Shown here in pieces: positions 6,827-12,750 of a stretch of 12,750 bases of DNA. The notes under the pieces were generated by a model. That model saw nothing but the letters and a program-made list of their open reading frames with translations, was not told the origin of the DNA and ran no database searches. The stretch comes from DATHXC01 sp041662005 (GTDB lineage: Bacteria; Pseudomonadota; Gammaproteobacteria; Burkholderiales; Methylophilaceae), in assembly GCA_041662005.1 (NCBI GenBank), contig JBAZTJ010000070.1, positions 1 through 12,750 on the forward strand, read 5' to 3'. A program made the translations under genes and the position numbers. How positions within the stretch are numbered: position 1 is the stretch's first letter; every line of letters starts with the position of its first letter.

Positions 6827-9019
6827 CTACACCTTGTACTCGATCTTGAAGGTACCGCCCGGCATGTGCGGCGCACCCCAGACAGCCACTTCGCGCTTGT
6901 ACGGAATCGCGATCTGCGGATTCGCTTCTTCAATCTCCCGTGCCACACGGTGGCCAGTGAAGGTTGCGTCTGCGATCAGTCGTGGCGCTTCGGCATCGCC
7001 GATCAGGTAAATACCCTTGATATCGTTTTCAGCCCATTCCGCTTCACGTGCCTTAAGCTCGTTCCACAGTTTGTTTTCTGAATGACGACCAGTGACCAGG
7101 ATCAATGAATCAAACTCCAGCCAGCGGTGCGTGGTGTTGGCATCACGCGGTGAAACGCCAGGGCCGCGATAAGTACGCTTGGAACCATCACCCCATAGGT
7201 TGTAGATTTCCAGGCGACCGGGTTCGATCTTCGAACAGAAATGATCGCCCAGCTCTTCCACATGCAGCTCATGCAAGCGACGCATCATGTTTGGGTACTC
7301 AAGCGTGAAGTGCATGTAGTTGGCAAGATGCACACCGGAGACGATCGTCACTTCGTGGCCGTCGGCTGCCAGCTTTTCAGCCAGGCTAGGCGCCATGAAG
7401 TAGGTATCGGCATTGAGGATCACCACGCGCTTACCTATCTTTTTCTTGCCTTCAAATACTTGTTCTGGCGTGAGTTGATCAGGCAGCGAAGCATCGGCAC
7501 CGGGGATAGCATCGTGCGTCAGGCAATTATTGCCGTCGGTATTCCATGAAGAACCAGTGGCGATAATGACCTTTTCAGCGCCGTATTGCAGCACTTCATC
7601 CGCAGTCAGGGCTTTCTGGCCTAATGCAATCTGGCTTTCCTTGCTTTTCTTCACCAGCTTGTTGAGCTGGGTCTCGCGGTAATCGCGGTGATAGCCCCAT
7701 TCGCCCAGTCCAGGCAAGGTCACCAACGCATTCAAGTGACCACCGATTTTCTCGGCCTTGTCGTACAAGTGAACGGTATAGCCGCTTTCCATCAGTACAC
7801 GCGCCGCCTCCGAACCTGAGGGGCCAGCACCGACCACCAGCACCGCATCCTTGGAGGCAGTCTTGCGGAATTTCTCAGGATGCCAGCCGCGGCGGTACTC
7901 TTCGCCTGCGGTTGCATTCTGCGTGCAGATCATTGGAGGGCCGCCGATTTCCCAGCGTGAGATACATACGTTACAACCGATACAGACGCGGATATCGTCA
8001 TAACGGCCTTGTTCGATTTTTTGCGGCAGGAACGGGTCAGCGATAGAAGGACGTGCGCAACCGATAATGTCGGCGTAACCCTTGGTGACGATTTCAGTCA
8101 TTTTTTCCGGGTCGGTGTAACGGCCTACGCCCAGCACCGGCTTCTTGGAAACCTGTTTAACAAACTTGGTCCAAGGCACTTGATGGCCTTGCTGGTAGAA
8201 ACGTGAAGGGCCTGCATCCTCGCCCCACTCGGCAATATCGCCCACGTCCACGTCCCACAAGTCGACCAATGGGTCGGCCAGTTCAATGAACTTCATGCCA
8301 TCTACTTCGACTTCGATCTGGCCCGGGCCATACACGGTATCCACGGCAAAACGGGTAGCAATGGCGCATTCTGAGCCGACTGCGTGCTTCACTTTTTCCA
8401 GTGTTTCCAGCCAGAAGCGGGCACGGTTCTCCAGTGAGCCACCGTATTTGTCGGTCCGCTTGTTGTAGTAAGGGTTAAGGAACTGCAGCGGCAAGTATGA
8501 GTGCGCGCCGTAGACATAGACGATATCGAAACCGGCATCGCGTGAACGCTTGGCAGCGTCTACGTAGTATTGCTGTACCTGGGCGATGTCGCTCAGGTCC
8601 ATCTCTTTACAATAGGTCAGCGTTTCAAACTCTGATGCGTACTGGCTAGGGCCGCGTGGTGTGGCGCGTGACTCCATGTTAGGAGCGTGGGCGCCACCGT
8701 ACCAGAGCTCGACACCCGCCAATGCGCCGTATTTATGCACTTCATCGGTCATGGCTTTCAGGTTGCGCACATCGCCTTCATCCCAGATACGCGCAGATAA
8801 ACGGTGCGTGTCATCGGACTCAGGATTGATAGAGCAGTATTCGGTATTCATCGCAGCCCAGCCGCCTTCCGCCTTCATGGAGCGGTGTGCGGCCTGGAAG
8901 CCGGGTTTATCCGAGCCGGCACCTATGCAATGCGGCACCTGGTAAAAACGGTTACGCAGGGTTTTGGGGCCAATCTGGATTGGTTCAAACAGAATGTCGT
9001 GCTTGGGATCGCGTGCCAT
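6827..9019 (-). CDS. tmd: Trimethylamine dehydrogenase (FMN, 4Fe-4S, ADP)
   Basis: The product is 730 residues including Met, against 729 for the mature W3A1 enzyme. It oxidatively demethylates trimethylamine to dimethylamine and formaldehyde in the cytoplasm and reduces ETF. I chose the ATG at 9019: AGGAG is 8 nt upstream and the product begins MARDPKHDILFEP; an upstream in-frame ATG at 9091 adds 24 unrelated residues. In mature numbering (without Met) Cys30, in VPHCIG, is the covalent FMN attachment site, and C345, C348, C351 and C364 (CIGCNVC...MIC) bind the 4Fe-4S cluster. Val344 and the Tyr of GYHRDY, on the ETF-docking face, are kept. The N-terminal old-yellow-enzyme-like barrel is followed by two nucleotide-binding domains, starting at VLVVGAGPSG. 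Intact, with its own promoter. Confidence 0.98.
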   Translation of the reverse strand: MARDPKHDILFEPIQIGPKTLRNRFYQVPHCIGAGSDKPGFQAAHRSMKAEGGWAAMNTEYCSINPESDDTHRLSARIWDEGDVRNLKAMTDEVHKYGALAGVELWYGGAHAPNMESRATPRGPSQYASEFETLTYCKEMDLSDIAQVQQYYVDAAKRSRDAGFDIVYVYGAHSYLPLQFLNPYYNKRTDKYGGSLENRARFWLETLEKVKHAVGSECAIATRFAVDTVYGPGQIEVEVDGMKFIELADPLVDLWDVDVGDIAEWGEDAGPSRFYQQGHQVPWTKFVKQVSKKPVLGVGRYTDPEKMTEIVTKGYADIIGCARPSIADPFLPQKIEQGRYDDIRVCIGCNVCISRWEIGGPPMICTQNATAGEEYRRGWHPEKFRKTASKDAVLVVGAGPSGSEAARVLMESGYTVHLYDKAEKIGGHLNALVTLPGLGEWGYHRDYRETQLNKLVKKSKESQIALGQKALTADEVLQYGAEKVIIATGSSWNTDGNNCLTHDAIPGADASLPDQLTPEQVFEGKKKIGKRVVILNADTYFMAPSLAEKLAADGHEVTIVSGVHLANYMHFTLEYPNMMRRLHELHVEELGDHFCSKIEPGRLEIYNLWGDGSKRTYRGPGVSPRDANTTHRWLEFDSLILVTGRHSENKLWNELKAREAEWAENDIKGIYLIGDAEAPRLIADATFTGHRVAREIEEANPQIAIPYKREVAVWGAPHMPGGTFKIEYKV

Positions 9020-9062
9020 GTTGTTAACTCCTAGTGTATTGAGAATCTGTTGTTGTACGATT

Positions 9063-9091
9063 ATTGTGGTCGCCCCATGCACGCTCCACAA
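9063..9091 (-). promoter_or_regulatory. Probable tmd promoter, within a 7-16-7 inverted repeat
   Basis: On the minus strand, TTGTGG (9091-9086), a 17-nt spacer and CACAAT (9068-9063) give a predicted start near 9056, about 37 nt before the ATG. The -35 and -10 are mirror images: ATTGTGG and CCACAAT form a perfect 7-bp inverted repeat at 9063-9069 and 9086-9092 with a 16-nt spacer. Both hexamers are weak, consistent with dependence on an activator at the site 13 nt upstream. Confidence 0.5.
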
Positions 9092-9105
9092 TTCTCCTAA
9101 CGACT

Positions 9106-9121
9106 TACCACCAAGGTGGTA
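9106..9121 (-). promoter_or_regulatory. Operator-like perfect palindromic halves upstream of tmd
   Basis: TACCACC-TT-GGTGGTA (minus strand) is a 7-2-7 inverted repeat with perfectly matched halves. It is centred about 57 nt upstream of the predicted tmd start and lies exactly 13 nt before the ATTGTGG of the promoter. This geometry recurs at 11200-11215 and 629-644. The TAC...GTA ends and 7-2-7 spacing resemble NarL/FixJ-family response-regulator sites. The regulator is not encoded in the window. Confidence 0.62.
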
Positions 9122-9197
9122 TTGAGCTTGTAAGGAGCTGGAATTTGCGGGTGCACACAGAGGGCCAAACTAAAAATAAGGCTTGAAACAAGGCATG

Positions 9198-9233
9198 TAA
9201 AAAGGGTGGGCGACTAAACATCACCCACCCTTT
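9198..9233 (-). terminator. Rho-independent terminator of the permease gene
   Basis: AAAGGGTGGG (minus strand, 9233-9224) pairs with CCCACCCTTT (9210-9201). Three further inner pairs, one of them a G-U wobble present only in the minus-strand RNA, make a 13-bp stem with a 7-nt loop, followed by a TTTTT run. It separates the permease transcript from tmd, so tmd needs its own promoter. Confidence 0.87.
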
Positions 9234-9242
9234 CGGTTTAAC

Positions 9243-9268
9243 GGCCCGGCCGATTCACCGGCCAGGCC
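9243..9268 (-). repeat. GC-rich hairpin in the permease 3' untranslated region
   Basis: GGCC-T-GGCCG and CGGCC-G-GGCC (minus strand) form a 10-bp stem with a 6-nt loop. The one non-Watson-Crick pair is a U-G wobble in the minus-strand RNA but a C/A mismatch on the other strand, which suggests it acts in the permease transcript. It lies between the stop codon and the terminator. Confidence 0.5.
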
Positions 9269-9296
9269 ATGACTAACTCGCGATTAACTAACTCAA

Positions 9297-11000
9297 TCAG
9301 CTAGCCAGGTTGTGGAAGTAGTACACCACCAACACTCCGGCAACCAGGGTGACGTAAGGCAGCACGCCAGCCCTCTTGGAAACGCCTTTTTCAGTATTGG
9401 TGAGTTGCATATCTTCCAGCATGGCGTCAGGGAATACACCCTTGTCCTGCACGTAATGCCTGAACAAGAACACCGGGATGATCAGCGCGGCGAAAATCAG
9501 GCCGGCCTTGAGTGTACCCACACCCCAGATATCAGCACCCATCCCCATCAAGCCCAGGTTCACAAAGCTCAGTACACCGCCCAGGGCCAGTAATATGGTA
9601 GGCGCCCTGTACGGACGATCCCAGTTCGGCCTGTCCAGACGGTGGATCCAGCCTGCATTGAGGTTGAGGAAGTTGAAGATAATGTAACCGACGTTAGAGG
9701 CCGCCAACACGAACACGTAGTCGGACATCATCAGCAGTACCAGGTTGAAGCAGAGGTCAGTCCACATGGCACGGGTAGGTGCGCCATGATCATTCACATG
9801 AGACAGGTACTTGGGCAACCAGCCATCGACCGATGCCTGATATAGCGTGCGTGATGAACCCGCCATGGAGGTCATGATAGACAGCAGCAAGGCCAGCACC
9901 ATCATCACTATCAATACCGCAGCAATCACCTTACCGCCACCCAGCATGCTGGAAAGTGCCGCTGCCACCCCCATACCGCTATAGATATCGGGGGCCAGCA
10001 TGCCGTCATACACCGCAGGACTGGTGACCACGCCTGCCGCATCAACTACGGCTGGCGTTACCAGGTGGCCAAGACCGAGGTGGCCCTGGAACGCAATCGG
10101 CACTAGCGTAAATACGGCAATACACAGCAAGCCGGAGAAAAAGATAGCACGGAAAGTATCAGTCTTGGGGTTTCTGAATTCGCGGGTATAGCACACTGCG
10201 GTTTCAAAACCATAAGTAGACCAGGCTGCGATAAACAGGCCGCCTGCCATCAGCTTCCAGCCTTCTATGCCCCAGATGCCATCAATCACGTTACCGGCAT
10301 CGTCATACGCCAATGGTGCCAGCGGGAAGAAATGGGCCTGCGGGATATCGCCAGTCAGGATAGGTACCAGGCCGATCAGCATCAGCGGAATCAATGCCGT
10401 AATGCCCAGTATCATGGTGGCTTTGGCAGAGCGCAAAATGCCGCCGTGCTGGATAGAGAACACAGTCAGCAACACTGCAGCACCCAGGATAAAGGTGGCA
10501 TTGATACGCAACGCCAGTCCATCCTTGATCATGCTTAAATCCAGCAATGTGATTTGCCAGGTGTTGATCACCGCATCAGGCGCAAACAGCGCACCCAGCA
10601 TATAGCCTGCAGCCAGCCCCGAGCCGATTGCCAGCACCGGTGACCACGCAAACCAGTTACACCATACCGAGACCGGTGCGATCATTTTGCTGTAACGCAC
10701 CCAGGCTACCGCCCCATATACCGAAGCACCGCCTGATTTATGCGGGAACAGGCCCGCGATTTCAGCATAGGTAAACGCCTGGATAAAACCAAAAGCGATA
10801 GAGATCATCCATACCATCCACGAAGGCTTACCTACCGTGGCAGCAATGGCGCCGATTGAAAACAGGACAAGTGCAGGAACCCCACTTGCCACCCAGAATG
10901 CACCTTGCCAGCCGATTTTTCTGTGAAGCGTTGCGTTTTGCGCAATCACATTCTCGGAAAGATCAGCTGAAATTGCATCAACCGAAGTATTTACGCTCAA
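9297..11000 (-). CDS. APC-superfamily permease, candidate amine/amino acid transporter
   Basis: The product is 567 residues from the TTG start I prefer at 11000, which has AAAAGGGG 7 nt upstream and begins MSVNTSVDAISADL. An in-frame ATG at 11147 adds 49 residues unlike the family and would sit almost on the predicted transcript start. The protein is an integral inner-membrane carrier with about 12 or more hydrophobic helices. Helix 1 carries the APC-type SGVPALVLFSIG, followed by PHKSGGASVYGAVAWVRY, and a final helix (LVAGVLVVYYFHN) ends the chain. It lies just upstream of tmd on the same strand and shares its operator layout, so uptake of TMA or another methylated amine is a reasonable inference. 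The substrate cannot be read from sequence; amino acid or polyamine transport remains possible. Confidence 0.88.
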   Translation of the reverse strand: MSVNTSVDAISADLSENVIAQNATLHRKIGWQGAFWVASGVPALVLFSIGAIAATVGKPSWMVWMISIAFGFIQAFTYAEIAGLFPHKSGGASVYGAVAWVRYSKMIAPVSVWCNWFAWSPVLAIGSGLAAGYMLGALFAPDAVINTWQITLLDLSMIKDGLALRINATFILGAAVLLTVFSIQHGGILRSAKATMILGITALIPLMLIGLVPILTGDIPQAHFFPLAPLAYDDAGNVIDGIWGIEGWKLMAGGLFIAAWSTYGFETAVCYTREFRNPKTDTFRAIFFSGLLCIAVFTLVPIAFQGHLGLGHLVTPAVVDAAGVVTSPAVYDGMLAPDIYSGMGVAAALSSMLGGGKVIAAVLIVMMVLALLLSIMTSMAGSSRTLYQASVDGWLPKYLSHVNDHGAPTRAMWTDLCFNLVLLMMSDYVFVLAASNVGYIIFNFLNLNAGWIHRLDRPNWDRPYRAPTILLALGGVLSFVNLGLMGMGADIWGVGTLKAGLIFAALIIPVFLFRHYVQDKGVFPDAMLEDMQLTNTEKGVSKRAGVLPYVTLVAGVLVVYYFHNLAS

Positions 11001-11032
11001 TTTAAGACCCCTTTTTATAAGATTACCCAATA

Positions 11033-11105
11033 CAACACCTGATATACCGACCATCTCAAGCATTGCCCACCTGGGTGCAGCCACAGAATCAGGTGTTGCC
11101 ACCTG
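11033..11105 (-). promoter_or_regulatory. Structured leader with two mutually exclusive hairpins upstream of the permease
   Basis: In the minus-strand RNA, CAGGTG-GCAA-CACCTG (11105-11090) is a 6-bp hairpin capped by a GNRA-type tetraloop. Its 3' arm overlaps CAACACCTGAT (11098-11088), which pairs perfectly over 11 bp with ATCAGGTGTTG (11043-11033). The two structures cannot form together. A small CACC-CA-GGTG element lies between them. This arrangement is typical of leader switches, but no ligand class is recognised and no terminator T-run is seen. Confidence 0.4.
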
Positions 11106-11106
11106 G

Positions 11107-11130
11107 TTAATAAAGCCTGGATACGGGCAT
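11107..11130 (-). other. Possible 7-codon leader peptide ORF before the permease leader hairpins
   Basis: The minus strand reads ATG CCC GTA TCC AGG CTT TAT TAA (MPVSRLY), with GGGAG 8 nt before the ATG. The stop codon lies 2 nt before the first leader hairpin, so a ribosome ending there would cover part of that stem. This is short and could be chance. Confidence 0.22.
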
Positions 11131-11155
11131 AAAAAACACTCCCGCATTGAGGGCT

Positions 11156-11185
11156 ATTCTGATGACTAAGGTTAGTTACTTACAA
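11156..11185 (-). promoter_or_regulatory. Probable permease promoter
   Basis: On the minus strand, TTGTAA (11185-11180), an 18-nt spacer and CAGAAT (11161-11156) predict a start near 11149. That leaves a leader of about 150 nt before the TTG start at 11000. GAGAATTGT around the -35 is identical in the tmd promoter at the same distance from its palindrome. Confidence 0.42.
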
Positions 11186-11199
11186 TTCTCACTATGGAT

Positions 11200-11215
11200 T
11201 ACTCCTAAAGGGGTA
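11200..11215 (-). promoter_or_regulatory. Operator-like 7-2-7 inverted repeat upstream of the permease
   Basis: TACCCCT-TT-AGGAGTA (minus strand) has heptamer halves with one mismatched pair and lies exactly 13 nt before ATTGTAA of the permease promoter. It fits the TACYNMT-N2-AKNRGTA form described for NarL/NarP-type regulators. It lies between the permease and the divergent globin gene and could influence both. Confidence 0.6.
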
Positions 11216-11407
11216 GTCGCGGCATTCCATTAGCCAAGTGATTCTGCACCTTAGCCGCCCATGCGAAATACTTCTTTGGTATTACACCTTCAAGATAATT
11301 TTTAAGCCGGGCCACAAGCGCTAGTATCGAGCCAGGGTATGTAATTCATAGTCTGGAAATAACGCTAAAACAACTAGAAATTCGGTAAAACTCGAAAAAG
11401 GTCAACC
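11216..11407. other. Rest of the permease-globin intergenic region
   Basis: With the TTG start for the permease, 11001-11407 has no confirmed gene; its left half holds the leader, promoter and operator described separately. In 11216-11407 I see no tRNA, repeat array or strong promoter. AAAGG at 11397-11401 is the globin ribosome-binding site. A start-less minus-strand frame (11208-11345, 46 codons, ending at a TAG inside the palindrome) reads like protein and may be a gene remnant. Confidence 0.4.
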
Positions 11408-11830
11408 ATGACACAGCATCGGCCCGCAGACACTGCAACCGCAAGAACATCCCTCTATGATCTGATAGGAGGCGAGGCTGGCGTGCATAGCCTGGTAAAA
11501 GCTTTTTACGATATCGTGGAAACCAACCCTGAAGGCCACAAGCTTCACCTGTTGCACCTGCGCGGTAGCGGGGTGGCACACTCCCGCATCGAGCAGTTCA
11601 ACTTCCTCTCCGGATTTCTGGGCGGACCCAAACTTTATAGCGAAAAGTACGGCCACTCCAATGTGCGCACCATGCATGAACATGTAGAGATTAACGCCGA
11701 AGCCAAGGACATCTGGCTTAAATGCATGGCCATGGCGATAGATGAGGTCGGCCTGGCCAGCACCGCCAAAGACCAGCTCATGGGCAACTTCACCGTGGTT
11801 GCCGAACGCCTGGTCAATCGCAACGATTAA
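11408..11830 (+). CDS. Group II truncated hemoglobin
   Basis: The product is 140 residues, the usual size for a TrHb2 with a short N-terminal tail. SLYDLIGGEAGVHSLVKAFY opens the globin fold. Tyr34 fits position B10, His90 (in RTMHEHVEI) fits the proximal F8 heme ligand, and Trp103 (DIW) fits the G8 tryptophan typical of group II. AAAGG is 6 nt upstream of the ATG. Such proteins bind O2 or NO and are often linked to oxidative or nitrosative stress; the ligand here is unknown. It is divergent from the permease and 35 bp upstream of the DMT transporter on the same strand, probably cotranscribed. A link with amine oxidation is suggested only by location. Confidence 0.92.
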   Translation: MTQHRPADTATARTSLYDLIGGEAGVHSLVKAFYDIVETNPEGHKLHLLHLRGSGVAHSRIEQFNFLSGFLGGPKLYSEKYGHSNVRTMHEHVEINAEAKDIWLKCMAMAIDEVGLASTAKDQLMGNFTVVAERLVNRND

Positions 11831-11865
11831 CACCCCCGCAAAAACCAACAAAAATAAGTAAATCC

Positions 11866-12750
11866 ATGGCAAACCCTGTTATCAAGAGCCAGTTACTGGC
11901 ACAAGCTTTACACCGCCACTACAGCCGCAACCAGCGCTGGGGATTCATGTGGGCGTTATGGACCGCCATTCTGTGGGGGGGCTGGTACGTACCCAGCACC
12001 GCACTCTGGTTCGAGCATCCTTATGTAGATATCCCGGCTGACCAGCAAACGCTGCGGCTGGCGGCCACAGCCGTCATGACGTGGGTGCATGCCATCACCG
12101 TGTTCCTGTTCTTACTGCTGTGGAACCTGGTGCTGGGCAAGGTGAAAGACTACGGCCGCACCATGGTGCGCTTCCGCAAGATATCCAAATGGTATGCGCT
12201 GGCTTCCTTATGTGGCGGGCCTATGGCGATTTTCGGCTCCTATATGGCAATGGGCTTTATTGGGCCCGTATTCGCCGCCGTGACCTCATTGTTTTATCCG
12301 GTCATAGGCGCAGTCATTGCACGGCTCTGGTACAAAGAAAAGATTTCGCAACGTGCTGCCATCGGCATGGCCATCATCATCTTCGGCGGCGTAGTCATCT
12401 ACGGCCCCGGCCTGTTTGGGGAAATGGACATCAACAACAACCACGCATGGCTGGGCTATGTCGGCGGCATCATGTCCGCCATCGGCTGGGGCACAGAAGG
12501 CGCAGTGGCCTCGCGCGCCATGGATGTGTCCGACCCGGATGTTGGCATCCACTGCCGCTTTACCTTCGAGATACTGTTCTGGGGGGTACTGATATTGCCT
12601 GCACTCAGCCTGTTTACCGATTTCCCCATCGGCAGCCTGATCATAGACACCATCACCCACGGCAAGGCCATGTTATGGATACTGCTCGCCTCTGCCTGCC
12701 ACGCCTATTGCTACACCTCTTTTTACAAAAGCTTCAGCCTTATCGGCGTC
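11866..12750 (+). CDS. EamA/DMT-superfamily transporter (3' end outside window)
   Basis: The frame is open from ATG 11866 to the window edge (295 codons, no stop), so the C-terminus is missing. A polar N-tail (1-24) is followed by hydrophobic helices near 25-45, 66-91, 108-130, 132-156 and 162-184, then a second set that is only partly included. The stretch YPVIGAVIARLWYKEKIS, then GMAIIIFGGVVIYG, is the characteristic end of an EamA half-repeat (helix, conserved E, helix). The second repeat begins near WLGYVGGIMSAIGWG. No clear Shine-Dalgarno precedes ATG 11866; an internal ATG at 11947 follows GGGGA, but it would cut into helix 1. It is 35 bp after the globin gene. The exported or imported solute is unknown. 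Confidence 0.83.
   Translation, partial: MANPVIKSQLLAQALHRHYSRNQRWGFMWALWTAILWGGWYVPSTALWFEHPYVDIPADQQTLRLAATAVMTWVHAITVFLFLLLWNLVLGKVKDYGRTMVRFRKISKWYALASLCGGPMAIFGSYMAMGFIGPVFAAVTSLFYPVIGAVIARLWYKEKISQRAAIGMAIIIFGGVVIYGPGLFGEMDINNNHAWLGYVGGIMSAIGWGTEGAVASRAMDVSDPDVGIHCRFTFEILFWGVLILPALSLFTDFPIGSLIIDTITHGKAMLWILLASACHAYCYTSFYKSFSLIGV

Noticed and set aside
9020..9091. 24-residue N-terminal extension of TMADH from ATG 9091
   Set aside because: It covers the predicted promoter and leader; the ATG at 9019 has AGGAG at 8 nt and yields the known mature N-terminus.
11001..11147. N-terminal extension of the permease from ATG 11147
   Set aside because: The 49 extra residues are unlike the family, the ATG would be nearly leaderless given the predicted promoter, and the stretch is occupied by paired RNA structures. 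The TTG at 11000 has a better ribosome-binding site.
11281..11320. NsrR-like or FNR-like site upstream of the globin gene (AAGATAATTTTTAAG)
   Set aside because: Only one half resembles an NsrR site and no second half-site or FNR palindrome is present.
11402..11872. 156-codon minus-strand ORF opposite the globin gene
   Set aside because: It is the antisense shadow of a clear truncated hemoglobin with conserved heme-pocket residues.
12286..12660. 124-codon minus-strand ORF near the right end
   Set aside because: It is antisense to the EamA transporter frame, which has membrane helices and family motifs and stays open to the window edge.

Overview
The window looks like a trimethylamine (TMA) oxidation locus of an obligate methylotroph in the Methylophilaceae (Methylophilus/Methylobacillus type, Betaproteobacteria). 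The main evidence is a 730-residue trimethylamine dehydrogenase and both ETF subunits. I recognise them as near copies of the Methylophilus methylotrophus W3A1 proteins from memory; no search was run.

Layout. On the minus strand, read right to left: an APC-family permease (11000-9297) with a roughly 150-nt structured leader and its own terminator; tmd, trimethylamine dehydrogenase (9019-6827), with its own promoter; a membrane-bound FeS/CCG-domain oxidoreductase of the EtfD/DgcB type (6661-4538); a leucine-rich-repeat-variant protein (about 4485-3055); etfB (2978-2184); and etfA (2181-1219). A small EutQ-like cupin (727-1080, plus strand) converges on etfA across a hairpin-rich gap. At the left edge a PAS-domain protein, probably a chemoreceptor, runs off the window on the minus strand. 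At the right edge, divergent from the permease, lie a group II truncated hemoglobin (11408-11830) and an EamA/DMT-type transporter (11866 onward) that runs off the window.

How the genes fit together (inference from known families): the permease may import TMA or a related amine. TMADH demethylates TMA to dimethylamine and formaldehyde and passes electrons through its 4Fe-4S cluster to ETF (EtfAB). The membrane FeS protein is placed to return those electrons from ETF to the quinone pool, replacing classical ETF-QO. The repeat protein between it and etfBA has no known role. No dimethylamine dehydrogenase is seen in the window.

Most notable observation: three promoters (permease, tmd, cupin) carry the same layout. 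Each has a 16-bp inverted repeat of 7-2-7 form (TACCMCY-type halves), then exactly 13 nt, then ATTGTGG or ATTGTAA forming the -35 region. This looks like the operator of a shared regulator, perhaps of the NarL/FixJ type, for a TMA regulon that includes the cupin. Second, the first CCG domain of the FeS oxidoreductase has lost every cysteine its family normally carries there. Third, the permease leader contains two mutually exclusive hairpins just behind a possible 7-codon leader peptide.
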